A DNA stretch of 64,000 nt, from the NCBI RefSeq assembly GCF_947242115.1, contig NC_074723.1:25318543-25382542 (forward strand), read 5' to 3'. Made by a program: the position numbers and the translations under genes. Every line of letters begins with the position of its first letter. Position 1 is the stretch's first letter. This document shows, in pieces, positions 1 through 12,500 of the stretch. The notes beneath the pieces were generated by a model. That model was not told the DNA's origin and did not search any database. It saw only the letters and a list, made by a program, of their open reading frames with translations. Origin of the DNA: Biomphalaria glabrata. Lineage: Eukaryota; Mollusca; Gastropoda; Planorbidae.

Positions 1-582
1 ATTTTTAAATGAAATGATTACTGTTATACAAACTCTTTTGTTTTAAAAGAGAAATAATGCATTTAGTCTTATATAATTTAAAAAAAACAATTAATAAGCA
101 GTGTTTTATATTATACGAGTGGATTGCAATGTATTGCATGCATTTAAGGGAAAAGTTTCTTCCTTGGGGCCTTTAATGAGGGATTGGCCCTTTACTAAAC
201 TATAAAGTAGATAATCATTCAATAATAACATTAATAAATTTCCGTATTCTGTGGTATCATAACGTCAGATGTCCTAACAATACAATAGTATTGGCAACTC
301 GTTAGATACATACACTTCTTTTGTATTAACAGAGATAGGGTTGTGGTTGTTGATAGTTTGCAGTTCATAGCATCTGATATTCATGCTGAAAATATTGAAA
401 TATACCTTTTTTACCTGCCTTAGTGAACCACTTTGGCAGTTGATTTTAGGTTTATGTTCATTTTTAATGTTTTTTTATTTGTTTTAATATACCTATAACA
501 AGTAATTTACTGTATGTTGACTATTATACATATTATGTAAATGTTGTCTTAAACTAGTGCTGACATTGTTTTCTGTTTCCAG
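1..582. other. Intron sequence upstream of first visible exon
   Basis: AT-rich sequence ending in the pyrimidine tract and acceptor at 571-582. I see no exon, RNA gene or recognisable repeat in it. Confidence 0.5.
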
Positions 583-3500
583 TCAGTATGCAGATAAAGA
601 AGCCACATTTCGATCTCAGCTAAAGTTTCTATCAACATTGTTACCCACATTACATGTACATCTTGTGATAGCAAGTGCTTTCAGAAGTTCAGCCAACAAA
701 TTTGAATTTTTAGACTTTGCAAATGTATGGTTCTTTAGTTCTATTTCATTTCTTTTGTTGATGTTCAGTTTAATAATAATTTAAAGTGGAGGTATATTTA
801 AACTACAACAGATATTGTGACTATTACTTTTGATTAAAAAATTTAAACTCATGTTAGTGATAAATGTATATAAGTTGTTTCTTTCAGTACTAATTATGTT
901 GTTTCCCTTAAATTATCATGAAGTCATTTTTTAAACACATTTGTATAGGTGTTAATGGAACGTCTCAAAGGCATTGTTCAAAAGCAACATCCCATTCACC
1001 CCACACAGAGTGGACAGATTGATACAGCTTATAAAACAGAGTTTTTTAAGTAAGTTTTTTGGTAAATAGTTGACTAATCTCAGATAAGTTTCACACATTT
1101 CATTGACATTATGTTACAAAAGTATTTTCCTTCTTTTATCTTCTTTAGAAGTCTGGAGCCATTACTGTATGTGTCACTTTTAAGAAGTGCATTAAGTACT
1201 ACAAGTTCTTGCAGGTCAGGTTCCAATTTCTTAGAGTAGTAAAACTATGAATAGCTTCTTACTTTCATAAGTTAAGTAGTCTTCAAAATATCAAGGATTG
1301 AGAAGCCAAGAATTTATTTTTTTTTCTAAGGCAGCTCAGATCAGATTTTTTTGGGGGGAATATACTTCCATAGCATTTAATTTTTAATGCAACATTTCTT
1401 AGAAATTACCCTATCCTAAATGAATTGCTATCTATAGAAAATAAGCTTCATGTGCTTTGAGAAACTACTTAGCTTTTTACAATCATTTTCCTAGAGATGT
1501 ATTTATTTCTAACGCAAACCACTAGATCTTGCATATTTACATATATGTGAAAGGCAGGCATTCTTTAGGATGAATGGCATTTTTAAGCAAAGTACGAAAT
1601 GATTCTCCATTTCCTACTTAAATGTCTTATTTAGGTTAGAAAGAATTTATGTATAAAATATAGATGAGTGGGAAAAAAAACCCACAAATGAACAACAGGA
1701 TTTCTTAAAGACTAAAAATACACTTGTAGGCCCATTCTTTACACTATGCTAAGTGCAATATTTCAATTTTAAAATAATTATTAAAAATCAATTAATTGTA
1801 TTTTAAAATAGTAATACACACTTGTAAATATGAAATTGTTTAGTTTCTTCTAACTAGACTAAATGAAACATTTTTAAATGCTGATAAATTGAGTAGGTAA
1901 AACTGTCTACATGCTAGCATCAAAGGAGGAACAAAGTTATTCATAAAACTCTTAAAAGCTGCTCTAATGTAAAAATATTTTTGTTAATTTCTTCTTTAAT
2001 ACAAATGTAAGATCATTATAATAATGTTATAATCAGTTGTCTTAACTGATAAAATGATAGGGTAATGAAAAAAAGCTGCTGTGTGTTTTTATTGCATTTC
2101 CCAACTTGTCTTTGCTTCTTATAAATTATCTTATGTTCAGAAAGAAAACTTTGTGAGACCCCCTGAGGCTTACCAGACAACTTCAAACCCATAGGAAGAC
2201 AATAGAAGAGACAAAGCCTTACAAAGGAGGATAGCAAATAAAAACATGACACAGTGAATGTTAAAAACTAGGCTTACAAAGTATTTCATGAAAAAATGTT
2301 AGTGAATCATAGAATTTAAAATTAATTCATTTATTTATCATAACTTTTTCAAAAGTAGTGAGTGCTATCATTCGCACAAAACAAATAAAACTATGGAACC
2401 TATGTCTGACAGTTCTTCAAATAGTATTGAGTGGGAATAAAAGGTTTTCATTGAATGATGTTATTCTGTGTTCTTAATTTTATCTGGATGGATAATCTGA
2501 TAACAAGAATTTAAATGAGAAAATATCTATTATAATTATTTTAAACATAATTTCTTTTATGTAAAATAGCCCACTGAGTTTATTATATTGTTCAATTTCA
2601 ATATGAGTTTATTATATTCAAGATATATGCACTTTTTTTCAATGGCCAATGTCAATATTTAAAGCAAAAATGAATTGCATTGAAGTCTTGATCAATATGA
2701 CAAAATAACTTGTGCTTCCCACATCATCACATCAAAAATTTTCTTCAGGTTTTAAATCAAGATCTAATCAAGTGGTTTCTTCTTAGTAGTCGTATTTGCC
2801 TTAATGACATATTAGTCCTATTTACTTTTACCTTTCAAAACATCTTTTGTATAACTTTTTACCTAGTACAATGCAGTTGTGTACATGCACACATAGACAG
2901 TCTAAATTAAACAAACTCCACACTTTAAAATGCCTTAGCAAAGGGGGAAATCTTGAATTCATTTCGTACTTAGCCTGACGTTTTAGGCATTCTAAAAAAA
3001 AAAATGGATTTCCCACTTTGCTGTTAACATATATATAGAGATGTATATATTTGATTCTTTTTTTTTTTACATTTGAAGACCAGCTCTAAAATAGAATTTT
3101 TAAACGTTTTAATTACATGTACATTTCTAATACTATTTATTTTAGATTTTGTATTTTTTAATTTTGTTTGTTTATTTGGCCAGTAGTAATTCTCCCTGTC
3201 CATCCAGTCCAATTATACATCGCATTACCCCAAACCATACCAGACGAGCCAGTGGGCTAAATGGTGCTAAAGTTAAGTTCATTGATGCTAAAGGTCAATT
3301 CGCTGAACACTGTATACACTTTGAAAGTGCACATAGAGTGAGTACATCATTTGAATCGCTAGTTAATAATTATATTTAATTATGATAATTTTATTTGTAA
3401 AAATAATTCCAATTATTAGATGGGTAGATTTGATTTTATGTCTGTTTATTAGCTTTATTCTTTTAGTTTCTTTACAATTTATATTAGATTTCAAATGTTT

Positions 3501-6500
3501 AGCCAAGAGTGTCAGTGCAATATACAAAATACTCCTAAATGGCATGTTTCTCAAGTTTCTGACAACGAAGTCCAGCACTCAAAAGGCTTAGATACTAAGC
3601 TTGGCATAACAGATATAGGCAGAGAACTTTTCCAGTCTAGTTAGGCAATTAATCTTGAAAAGGAGTAATAAGATTTAAAATTTCTGCTGCCAGGCAGTAT
3701 TAAGACTTCAGGAGTCCACTTAGAGAAAAGATTTGTAGCCCCTTAGGTTTTGGGACTATCAACTATGGTATTCCATCAGACAGTTACTACAACTTTGTGT
3801 CAGTCATGTTGCAAAGGATCACACCAGTAAGGCTAATAGGAGGACTATAATGCATGGGCAGCTTAACCATAATTTTATCCAGTGCCCAGGAAATTCTTTT
3901 GCTGCTGTGGATCAGCTGAACCGGTTGTTCATATGGCGTAGTTAGATCACTTTAATTCCAATATCTCTTTAGAACTGCTAGAAAAACTAAACCTGTTCTA
4001 AAATTGTGAAATTCATTTCTCAGCTACTCTATTTTAGATTTAATTGTATACAATTATGATAAAGGTTTAAAACTCATGGCGTTTTTTTTCAGACTATAGT
4101 ATCAATCTTTAATGGGCCATTATCATATTTACTTGATTTTTACAATCGATAGATCTAGATATCAAACTTTCACCTTCACCTATCCCTTAGTCTGAACTGT
4201 TGGCGCACCACTCATGATGTCAACCATCTTTCTACATTCTAATTTCTTCTCTTTTGATTTGAAAAGAATCTCCTTCACTGACAGGCCTGTCCATTCTTTT
4301 ATGTTGTCTTCCCATCACTTTCTCTGTCTGCTTCTTCTTCTTTTTCCTAGTACTCGCTAGCCCTGAAGACCTATAAAGTTTTATTTTGTTTTTTTACAGT
4401 AGTCAGCAAGTCAAAATAGGGCCCAGTTGCGATTCTGTTTCTAATCTCCTTGTTTATGGGTGCAGTCTTTGTAGGTGTAGGTTCCTTTTATAGCATATCA
4501 GTACCATAACTAGGATCCTCTTCTCAAATTCTGCTGTTTGCGTCCAAGGTTCACAAGCAGACAAAAATGTGGCCATGATCAAAGAGCGAATCAGTCTGAA
4601 TTTAATGTGGAGGGCTATGCGTTTGCTTCTCATGTTATTTTGCAAGTGCTGCTGTGGACTGTGCAATTCTGGCCAGTAGTTCAGGTTTTGTTCCTTCATC
4701 TACTGACACTTGTCAGCTTTTCAACCTTATTACTGATAAGTCAATTTGAGATCTCTGGTGACTATTGGTCATAATTTGCATATCATATGCTGCAAAAGTC
4801 TTGTCACCAAATTCAGGTAGCTCTTCTTCTGTCCCTGCCGGACCATCTGTGTCGTCCACAAAGATAACCTTCAAGAGCATCATCCATTATTCTTTCAAGG
4901 AAGATATTGAAGAGTTGGTGAAAGTTGGCAGTCATGTCTCACTCCTACTGTGGTTTTAAACTAGTCCCCAATGTTGTTATTGAAGTACACTGCACAAGTG
5001 GCTTGCTTGTAAAGGTTCTGGATTACTTTTATTATATTTGTATTGTACTTAAACGTATAAATATATTGTTATAAACTTGGTGGTGGCACAGAGAGGGGTA
5101 GTGGTGTGCGTGTAGTCAGCCGACGCAAATCGTCCCAGGCCAGCGCTAGACGAGCGGTCAACCGTGACGAGCTACGACGGTCAGCCGAGTCGAGTGTCAA
5201 CAGGACAGTTCGGGAAAGATCGCCGTCGTGAACAAGAGCTCAGGAGCGTCACGAGAGTTGTAGTCATCTTACCACCTAGAAACGTCGAGCGGAGTTCTGT
5301 CCGGTTCGAGAAGGCCAGTAGGGACCCTATATAAGGGCGGAGGCGACGCAGTCAAGACGGTTCAGAAAGCGGGTTCACGACAGGAGTTCAGAACACGGTC
5401 AACTACAGCACAGTTCAACGGTGTGGTTCTGTACGGAGCATTACGACGGTTCAGTGCGGAGTACTGTCAAGTACAGTTGAGACGAACGGCGTCTTGATCT
5501 TGGTCTGTGATCGAGTCCGACACAACGAGCCCAAGTGTGTGAAGTCAGTCCCGAACTGTTGAGCCCAGTGCAAGCCCGGAACGAGACGGAGAGGCCAGTG
5601 CAAGACTTGATACGGCGGAACGGTGTTATCGCAGAGCTATTTGTACTGTTCTACGTGCTGCCAATTGTACAGTATTGGCTGTTATTTATGGACATTAAAC
5701 CTTTACGTTATTTTGGAGCCCTGACTTGTCAAGTTCTTTAAGTTGGTGGTGTATGGTGCAGTTTGCAGAGAGCCTGGATAGTGAGATTCGTAACAACTGG
5801 TGTCAGAAGTGGGATCGGATTGGATCGGATCTACTATGGCTCGTCTGAAACTGCTGTACGAACTTGAAGTTATAGAACTGAGGCGAGAACTGCGTGAACG
5901 AGGGCTGAAGAATGGCGGAAAGAAGGAAACCTTACAAGCACGCCTCCGAGAAGACATTGTGGAAGAAGGGGAAGACCCGGACACATATCTGTTTGAAATT
6001 AAACCAACTTTAGGAGAGCTCTTGCACAAACAGCTAGATGTCTGGAAGGAAGAGTTGCGGGCTATGAATACGACATGGAAGAAGTCCAACGAAGAGACCT
6101 GTACCAAGCTTGAAAAGATGTATATTTCGGTGAAGGAAATCACGAGCCCCGTGGTGAAGACGATGGACGTGTTGGAAGAAACCCCGTACGACCAAGGAGA
6201 CATGAATGATAAAGGAGCTGCGCCATCGTTAAACAATGAACAAAGCTTTGAAGAAATATGCAGTGACAACGGCAATGCTGATGAATGTGGTGCTGCCTGT
6301 CAATCTGAAAACAGGGAGTACAGACCTGTGGAGCCGAAAGAGACAGATGAAGAGACAATGGAAGCTGCCCATAGTTCGAACGAATCTTGTGCTGAAGCTT
6401 TACCTGATATGAGCACCTCAAACAGCAAAACAGATCTGATTCTGCCTACAAGCCTGTTGCTGAGGGACGTTTACATGATGAAAGCTACCATCAAGACTTG

Positions 6501-9500
6501 GACCATACAGACCTTCGTCCAGATGCTAAGCTCAGCGAGAGAAGCCCTGGTGGTGATAATGAGGACCCATTGAAACCTGACGAAGCCGTTGAAAGACATA
6601 TGCAAGTCGAGAGTTACCAGCCAGGTCCGAACCTAACAGACGTTGGTCCAGCTGCCAATACTGGAGAGGAAAGTCCTGATGGTGGTAAAGAGAATCCAAG
6701 GCAGTCTGACGTTGACATTGATGGACATTTGAACGACGAAAGTCATCGACAAGGTCTGAAACCAACAAGTGATTGGCCCGATACTGAGACGAGAGAGAGA
6801 GTTCCTGATGGTGGTGAAGAAAGCCGAATGAAGCCTGAAGCCGAAGACGAGGGACCTTTGCACGAGGAGTGTTGCCAACCTGCCCCACGAGCATGCCCTC
6901 CAGACAAGGCTGAAGATGATGACCTGTTCCACAATTCCCTGTCCTGTGGATTTGAAGCCCATCCCAGTCCTTCTTCGCAAAGCCCTATGAAGCCAACTCT
7001 TTTGCCAACGATCTTGGTATCCCCATCCCTTACACCCTATACCTCTCCATGTGCCAAACGGCTGCCCTCAATACCGAACGACAAGAGAGCGACGCGACCA
7101 CGACATCACTGCAGCCACATGAAGACCAACTGGTGGAGAAGAAGGCTACTTTTGTTGTATGTAAGATGGATGACGATGCAACCTCGAGATCACTGCAACC
7201 ACACGAAGACCAACTGGCGGAGAAGAAGAAGAAAGCGACTTTTCCTGAGTGCAATATGGATGACCATGCGATCACGAGGTCGATACAACCAGATGAAGGC
7301 TAACTGGAGGAAAAGAAGAAAACGCTTACTAAATTTGACGTGGGTGGCGATGAAAGCACGACGTCGAAGTAAACAGGTGAAGGCCAACTGGAGGAGAAGA
7401 AGGAAGCTGACTGCAACATGGATGGCTCCATCAAGCTCAAGAGGCAAGCCAACTGCCACCGATCGACCCCCACCTACAGCGATGAAACTTCACAGCCAAT
7501 GCCATGATGTTGATTCTGTCCGGGACGGACAGATCTAAGGAGGGGGCTGTGTTATAAACTTGGTGGTGGCACAGAAAGGGGTAGTGGTGTGTGTGTAGTC
7601 AGCCGACGCAAATCGCCCCAGGCCAGCGCTAGACGAGCGGTCAACCGTGACGAGCTACGATGGTCAGCCGAGTCGAGTGTCAACAGGACAGTTCGGGAAA
7701 GATCGCCGTCGTGAACAAGAGCTCAGGAGCGTCACGAGAGTTGTAGTCATCTTACCACCTAGAAACATCGAGCGGAGTTCTGTCCGGTTCGAGAAGGCCA
7801 GTAGGGACCCTATATAAGGGCGGAGGCGACGCAGTCAAGACGGTTCAGAAAGCGGGTTCACGACAGGAGTTCAGAACACGGTCGACTACAGCACAGTTCA
7901 ACGGTGTGGTTCTGTACGGAGCATTACGACGGTTCAGTGCGGAGTACTGTCAAGTACAGTTGAGACGAACGGCGTCTTGATCTTGGTCTGTGATCGAGTC
8001 CGACACAACGAGCCCAAGTGTGTGAAGTCAGTCCCGAACTGTTGAGCCCAGTGCAAGAACGAGACGGAGAGGCCAGTGCAAGACTTGATACGGCGGAACG
8101 GTGTTATCGGAGAGATATTTGTTATCGCAGAGCTATTTGTACTGTTCTACGTGCTGCCAATTGTACAGTATTGGCTGTTATTTATGGACATTAAACCTTT
8201 ACGTTATTTTGGAGCCCTGACTTGTCAAGTTCTTTAAGTTGGTGGTGTATGGTGCAGTTTGCAGAGAGCCTGGATAGTGAGATTCGTAACAATATAGATA
8301 GATATCTATTTGTATTATTTTGAAATTAAAAAAAAATGTTTTGAGACTAGTTCTAATAGTCACTGTAAGAATGATGTGATGAGATTGGTTAGACCTAGAT
8401 ACACTTTAAGTATTGTTGAGGGTAGTGACGTTGGCACTGGCTAAAGAGTCAAATCTCTTGTAATCCTGTGTTGTTTTTTTTCTGATTTGTATTGTATATG
8501 TAATTTATTAAATGTTAATGTTTCTAAGCATATTAATAAAAATTAGTATACTGTTTACTATTACAACTTTTTACATAGAATTTAGATCTCAAAATGGTAA
8601 AAAAATATCAGAGTTTTCCCTTACATTATGTAATATGTTAGCTCACAAAAAAAAAACCAAAGATTTATAATAGTTATAAAATAAGCATTGTACCAAACGT
8701 GAGGTAATTTTCTGAGCCACTTGCTGAGGTCAGTCATTCAAATCTAAAATATTCTCTCCCTTGCATTATATTACTGGTCTTGAATTGTAATCTAAATATT
8801 TATTCTCATGTTAGGAAATTTTGCAAAGATTTGAGACAATGAAAAGTCAATGCCAAGAGCTACAAAGGGACTTAACAATGCGAAGATGTTTAACTAAAAA
8901 AGATGAAGTATGTACCTTGACTACAAAAATTGAAACAATTCAAAATGATCTGGATTCTCACTACACCACTTTGGAACAAAAACTACCATCTTTGGAGAAG
9001 GTCATTATTGTTTTGTTTTTTTCTTTTAGCCTTGACATTTTTAGCCTGAAAAATAGTAAAATAAAGTAAACAGTTTTAAATAATAATCTTACATCTACTC
9101 CTGGAATTTCATATTGACTTTGGTGCAGAAACCCTGTGTAAAGGTCATCTGTTTCTTTGGCCCATGGTTAATGAGGGTGTCATGTGGCCAGCATGTGGCA
9201 ACCGCCTTTACTTTTCCCCAGCTATAGTCAGGTACTCAGAAGTCTACCAGAATAGCTCATATTTGGAGCATAGCATAAATCACCTTTTACTTTCAGTTAC
9301 AAAATGATTGTTTTGCACTGTGATCTGTGCTATAATGTAGTACATTTTTATTCATAGCAATACTCAAACATGTTATTTTGTTTTTAAAATCGTTTACTAT
9401 TATAACAGATTTTTATTTTTATTTAACAGCACTGGGAAGAATGCTTAGAGAGGTTAAATAATGAACAAGACCTTTACCAAGGTAACCGAAAACACCTTTA

Positions 9501-12500
9501 AAACACTTTTGTTTTCAGTCCTTTTATCTCCAAAGCTTTTCAGAAATTTGTTAAGTGTAATTGTATTTGTAGCACAACTGCAAGATGTCATGAGACTAAG
9601 ACAAGAAAGTCAACACTTGAGAGTAATAGCCTCGCAGTTATCATCATTTGTGTCCTCCATAGCTGCAGTCACAGAACGTTTGGCTCCACAGTAAGTCGAT
9701 CTAGCCAGATTTATAGAAATTAGGTATAAAATAATAAAGAAACAAGATTACAATGAGAATTTGTGTTATCACACAAACTGAGTGGTGTCTTCTGATGAAT
9801 CTGCCATTGATAAATATTCAAGCTATGTTCTATGTTCTTGTTTTTCTTGAAAAAGGTAATATTGTAACAAAATGACAACAGATATCATCCTAGATCTTTA
9901 ATAATGTGTACCACAATTGGATTCTTTAAAAATTTGAGTGATATATACTTACAATGTGCATTCCTAACCTTTATAAACAAAATCTATATTGGAACCTTTG
10001 GACCTTAAGTAAAAGTAAATAAAAATAATTAAGAAGAGTGATTTCACCCATTAATACTGATTTCCGGTTTTAAAAATCCTGAACATAACCTAAGCAATGA
10101 GGGTAACTCTAAATAGAAAAAAATTCTTAAGAATAAAAGTTTGAAAAAATGTTTAGAATTGAAGATCTAATAAATAAATAAATAACTTTAAAATATAGGA
10201 TGATATGTCTAGTTAAAAATTATATACTTTTAATACCTTTGGAATATCTTCAAAAATACTCATTTTGCTAGGTCGGGGGCTTATACACCTTGAATACGGG
10301 TCTGTTCATTTGGAAAATTCTTTTTAAAAGTTATTAAAAAAGCAATACATATCTGGTTTTCATTTTTTTTTTAAAAAAGAGTCATCAGGCTCTGGTTCTT
10401 GTTCTAAATGAGACATAATAAGCTCTTCTTATAGAAAAGTTTAAAAACAAAACTGTTACTAGCATCCCAATGCACCTTACTGCAGTTGGAGCTAATTGGA
10501 TTAAAACCATGGGGAAAGGGAAAATCCACTAATAGTTTTGTCCCTAACTTTCTTCCTGCCATTACCTTAGAAACACAATGCTCTATATAGTGTGGAATGA
10601 TTAAGTCTTATGTCTAAGTAACATGAAATATTTTGTACACTTTATTCCCCCCACCTCCCCCCAAAAAATATAATTTAAAAAATATAATATAAATTTCAGG
10701 TTTTCACTATTATAGCAGTGCACTCATTGGTTCTGAAAAAAAAAAAAAAATTCAAAAGAACATATTAATTGAAACATTTGAAGTATATAAGATGAAAGAT
10801 AAATAGAGACTTCAACTTCAGACAGTCATTAGGTAAATAAGACAATATATTTAAGTATGTGTTCCTTCCTTATAAGAGATGTATTTAAATGGGTTTATGG
10901 GGATGTTCCTAACTCCAATAAAATTAAGTAAATTAATTAAAGACAAACGCCAAATAGTTTCTTTCTGAAATACCTGTTTTCATAGTAGTCATTTTTCAAA
11001 GCTTATATCAACTATTGTCTGTCTGTCTGGTAAATGTTTGTATGTTATTTCTCCGACACCCAATTTAGGATCAAGCTGAAATTTTGCACAATTATTTCTT
11101 TTACCTGACAACACAAGAATCAACTTAAAAAGAAATTAATCAATTAGTTAATTAACTAATGGTAATAAATTTCTCTGTTTGGTATATTGAACAAGGGAAA
11201 GAAATTGTACTTGACTGAAGTGGGGTATAAGCTGAATTAGTCCCCTTTATAGGTTGCCACTCTATATATAACTACACAATCTTCTCTAGTACCTCACTAG
11301 CATAGCAGATAGAATGTCGGCCTGAGGAGGCGTGAGAAATGTGTACATTAAAATCCACCCAGATATCCATTTCTTTATCTTCTCCCCCCCCCCCCCCCCC
11401 CATTTTCCTGGTCCAGATAAGTAATAGAATTTTCAGTCCTTGAGTAGGGAATTTTTTATTGTTTTAAATTTAAAAAATTGGCTTTTGTAAAGGCAACTAG
11501 GAAAGGAAATCTCCCAATATGTATTACATAGTTGTTCGTGCAGTGTTGTGCCTACTGTGTACTCAGGGGCCATGTTAGTCCAAAAATAAGTCTCAAATCT
11601 TTTTTTTAAGCAGCCCTCTTAAAGTCTTGTTATCAGTGACAGGTTGTTCAGTTGTTTTTTTAAGTCAAAACAACTCCAAATTTTGAAAACTTTGAAATTT
11701 TACTACTTTAAACCAGGGATGGCCAAAGTACAGTCCATCAGCCTGTGGCGCTGGTTTACCTGGCCTGTCAAAACATTTGTTCACTAAATCAGCGTGTAAA
11801 AAAATTTAAAAAGAAATAAAAGTAGTGTTAGGGCACCTCTTAAAGATCTTCGATAGATTTTATTCTGAGATATTTATACAATAGTTTCATATTATCCAAG
11901 ACAACCTTTTTTTTAGTTATTTGACATTTCAGCTGGATGTGTCCTTAACATGTGATTGACACAAGGCACTTTGCCAGCATTTTTAGTTGTCTTCTTCAAA
12001 GTGAGTGGTGGTGCCTTACTTTTCAACATTTGTATTTGTGTCTTGATGACATGGGAAAGCTAAAAAAACTCAAAGTTGGCTCTGAGTGTAGATAATTAAA
12101 AAAAAAAAAGAAAAGATATCTTTATTTTTGCAACATGATAACAAATGTTTCATTTGCAAAGAAAGTGTCACTGTTTTTAAGGAATAATTACAATATTATG
12201 AAACAATGCAGAAGTATGGTTGCATTTTTGGTTCGTTCTGCAAAGAGAAAAATTTCTCAGCCAGGCAGATGAAAATATTTACACAGAAAAGACAAAAATG
12301 AATGTGGTTGAGGATATGGCAAACAGCTTCCATGCGAAATTCTTGAAATACTGCTGCTAGAAGTGGTAGAAGAAATCTGTCATGAAAAAAAGAATGCAGT
12401 TGAATCTGTCAGCATGAAAAGTTCATTTTGCTTATGTATGTCCTTCTTCCAAGCATTATTGCAGCATTCATCCATTGGGAAGGATCAGCCGCTAAATGTG

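Larger units (their letters stand above)
5067..8291 (+). mobile_element. Short LTR retroelement (Ty3/Gypsy-like, non-autonomous)
   Basis: The two LTRs are 5067-5795 and 7550-8291. They start TGTTATAAAC, end TTCGTAACA and differ at roughly 1 percent of sites, which points to a recent insertion. Both sides carry ATAT, a 4-bp target duplication. The primer binding site at 5798-5815, TGGTGTCAGAAGTGGGAT, matches the 3' end of animal tRNA-Leu. A polypurine tract (AAGGAGGGGGCTG) ends at 7549. The 1.75-kb interior encodes a SAP-domain protein and shows no recognisable protease, reverse transcriptase, RNase H or integrase, so it would depend on a partner element. The LTRs carry a TATATAA box (5328-5334 in the first) and are far richer in GC than the surrounding intron. 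The element lies in sense orientation within the coiled-coil gene. Confidence 0.85.
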
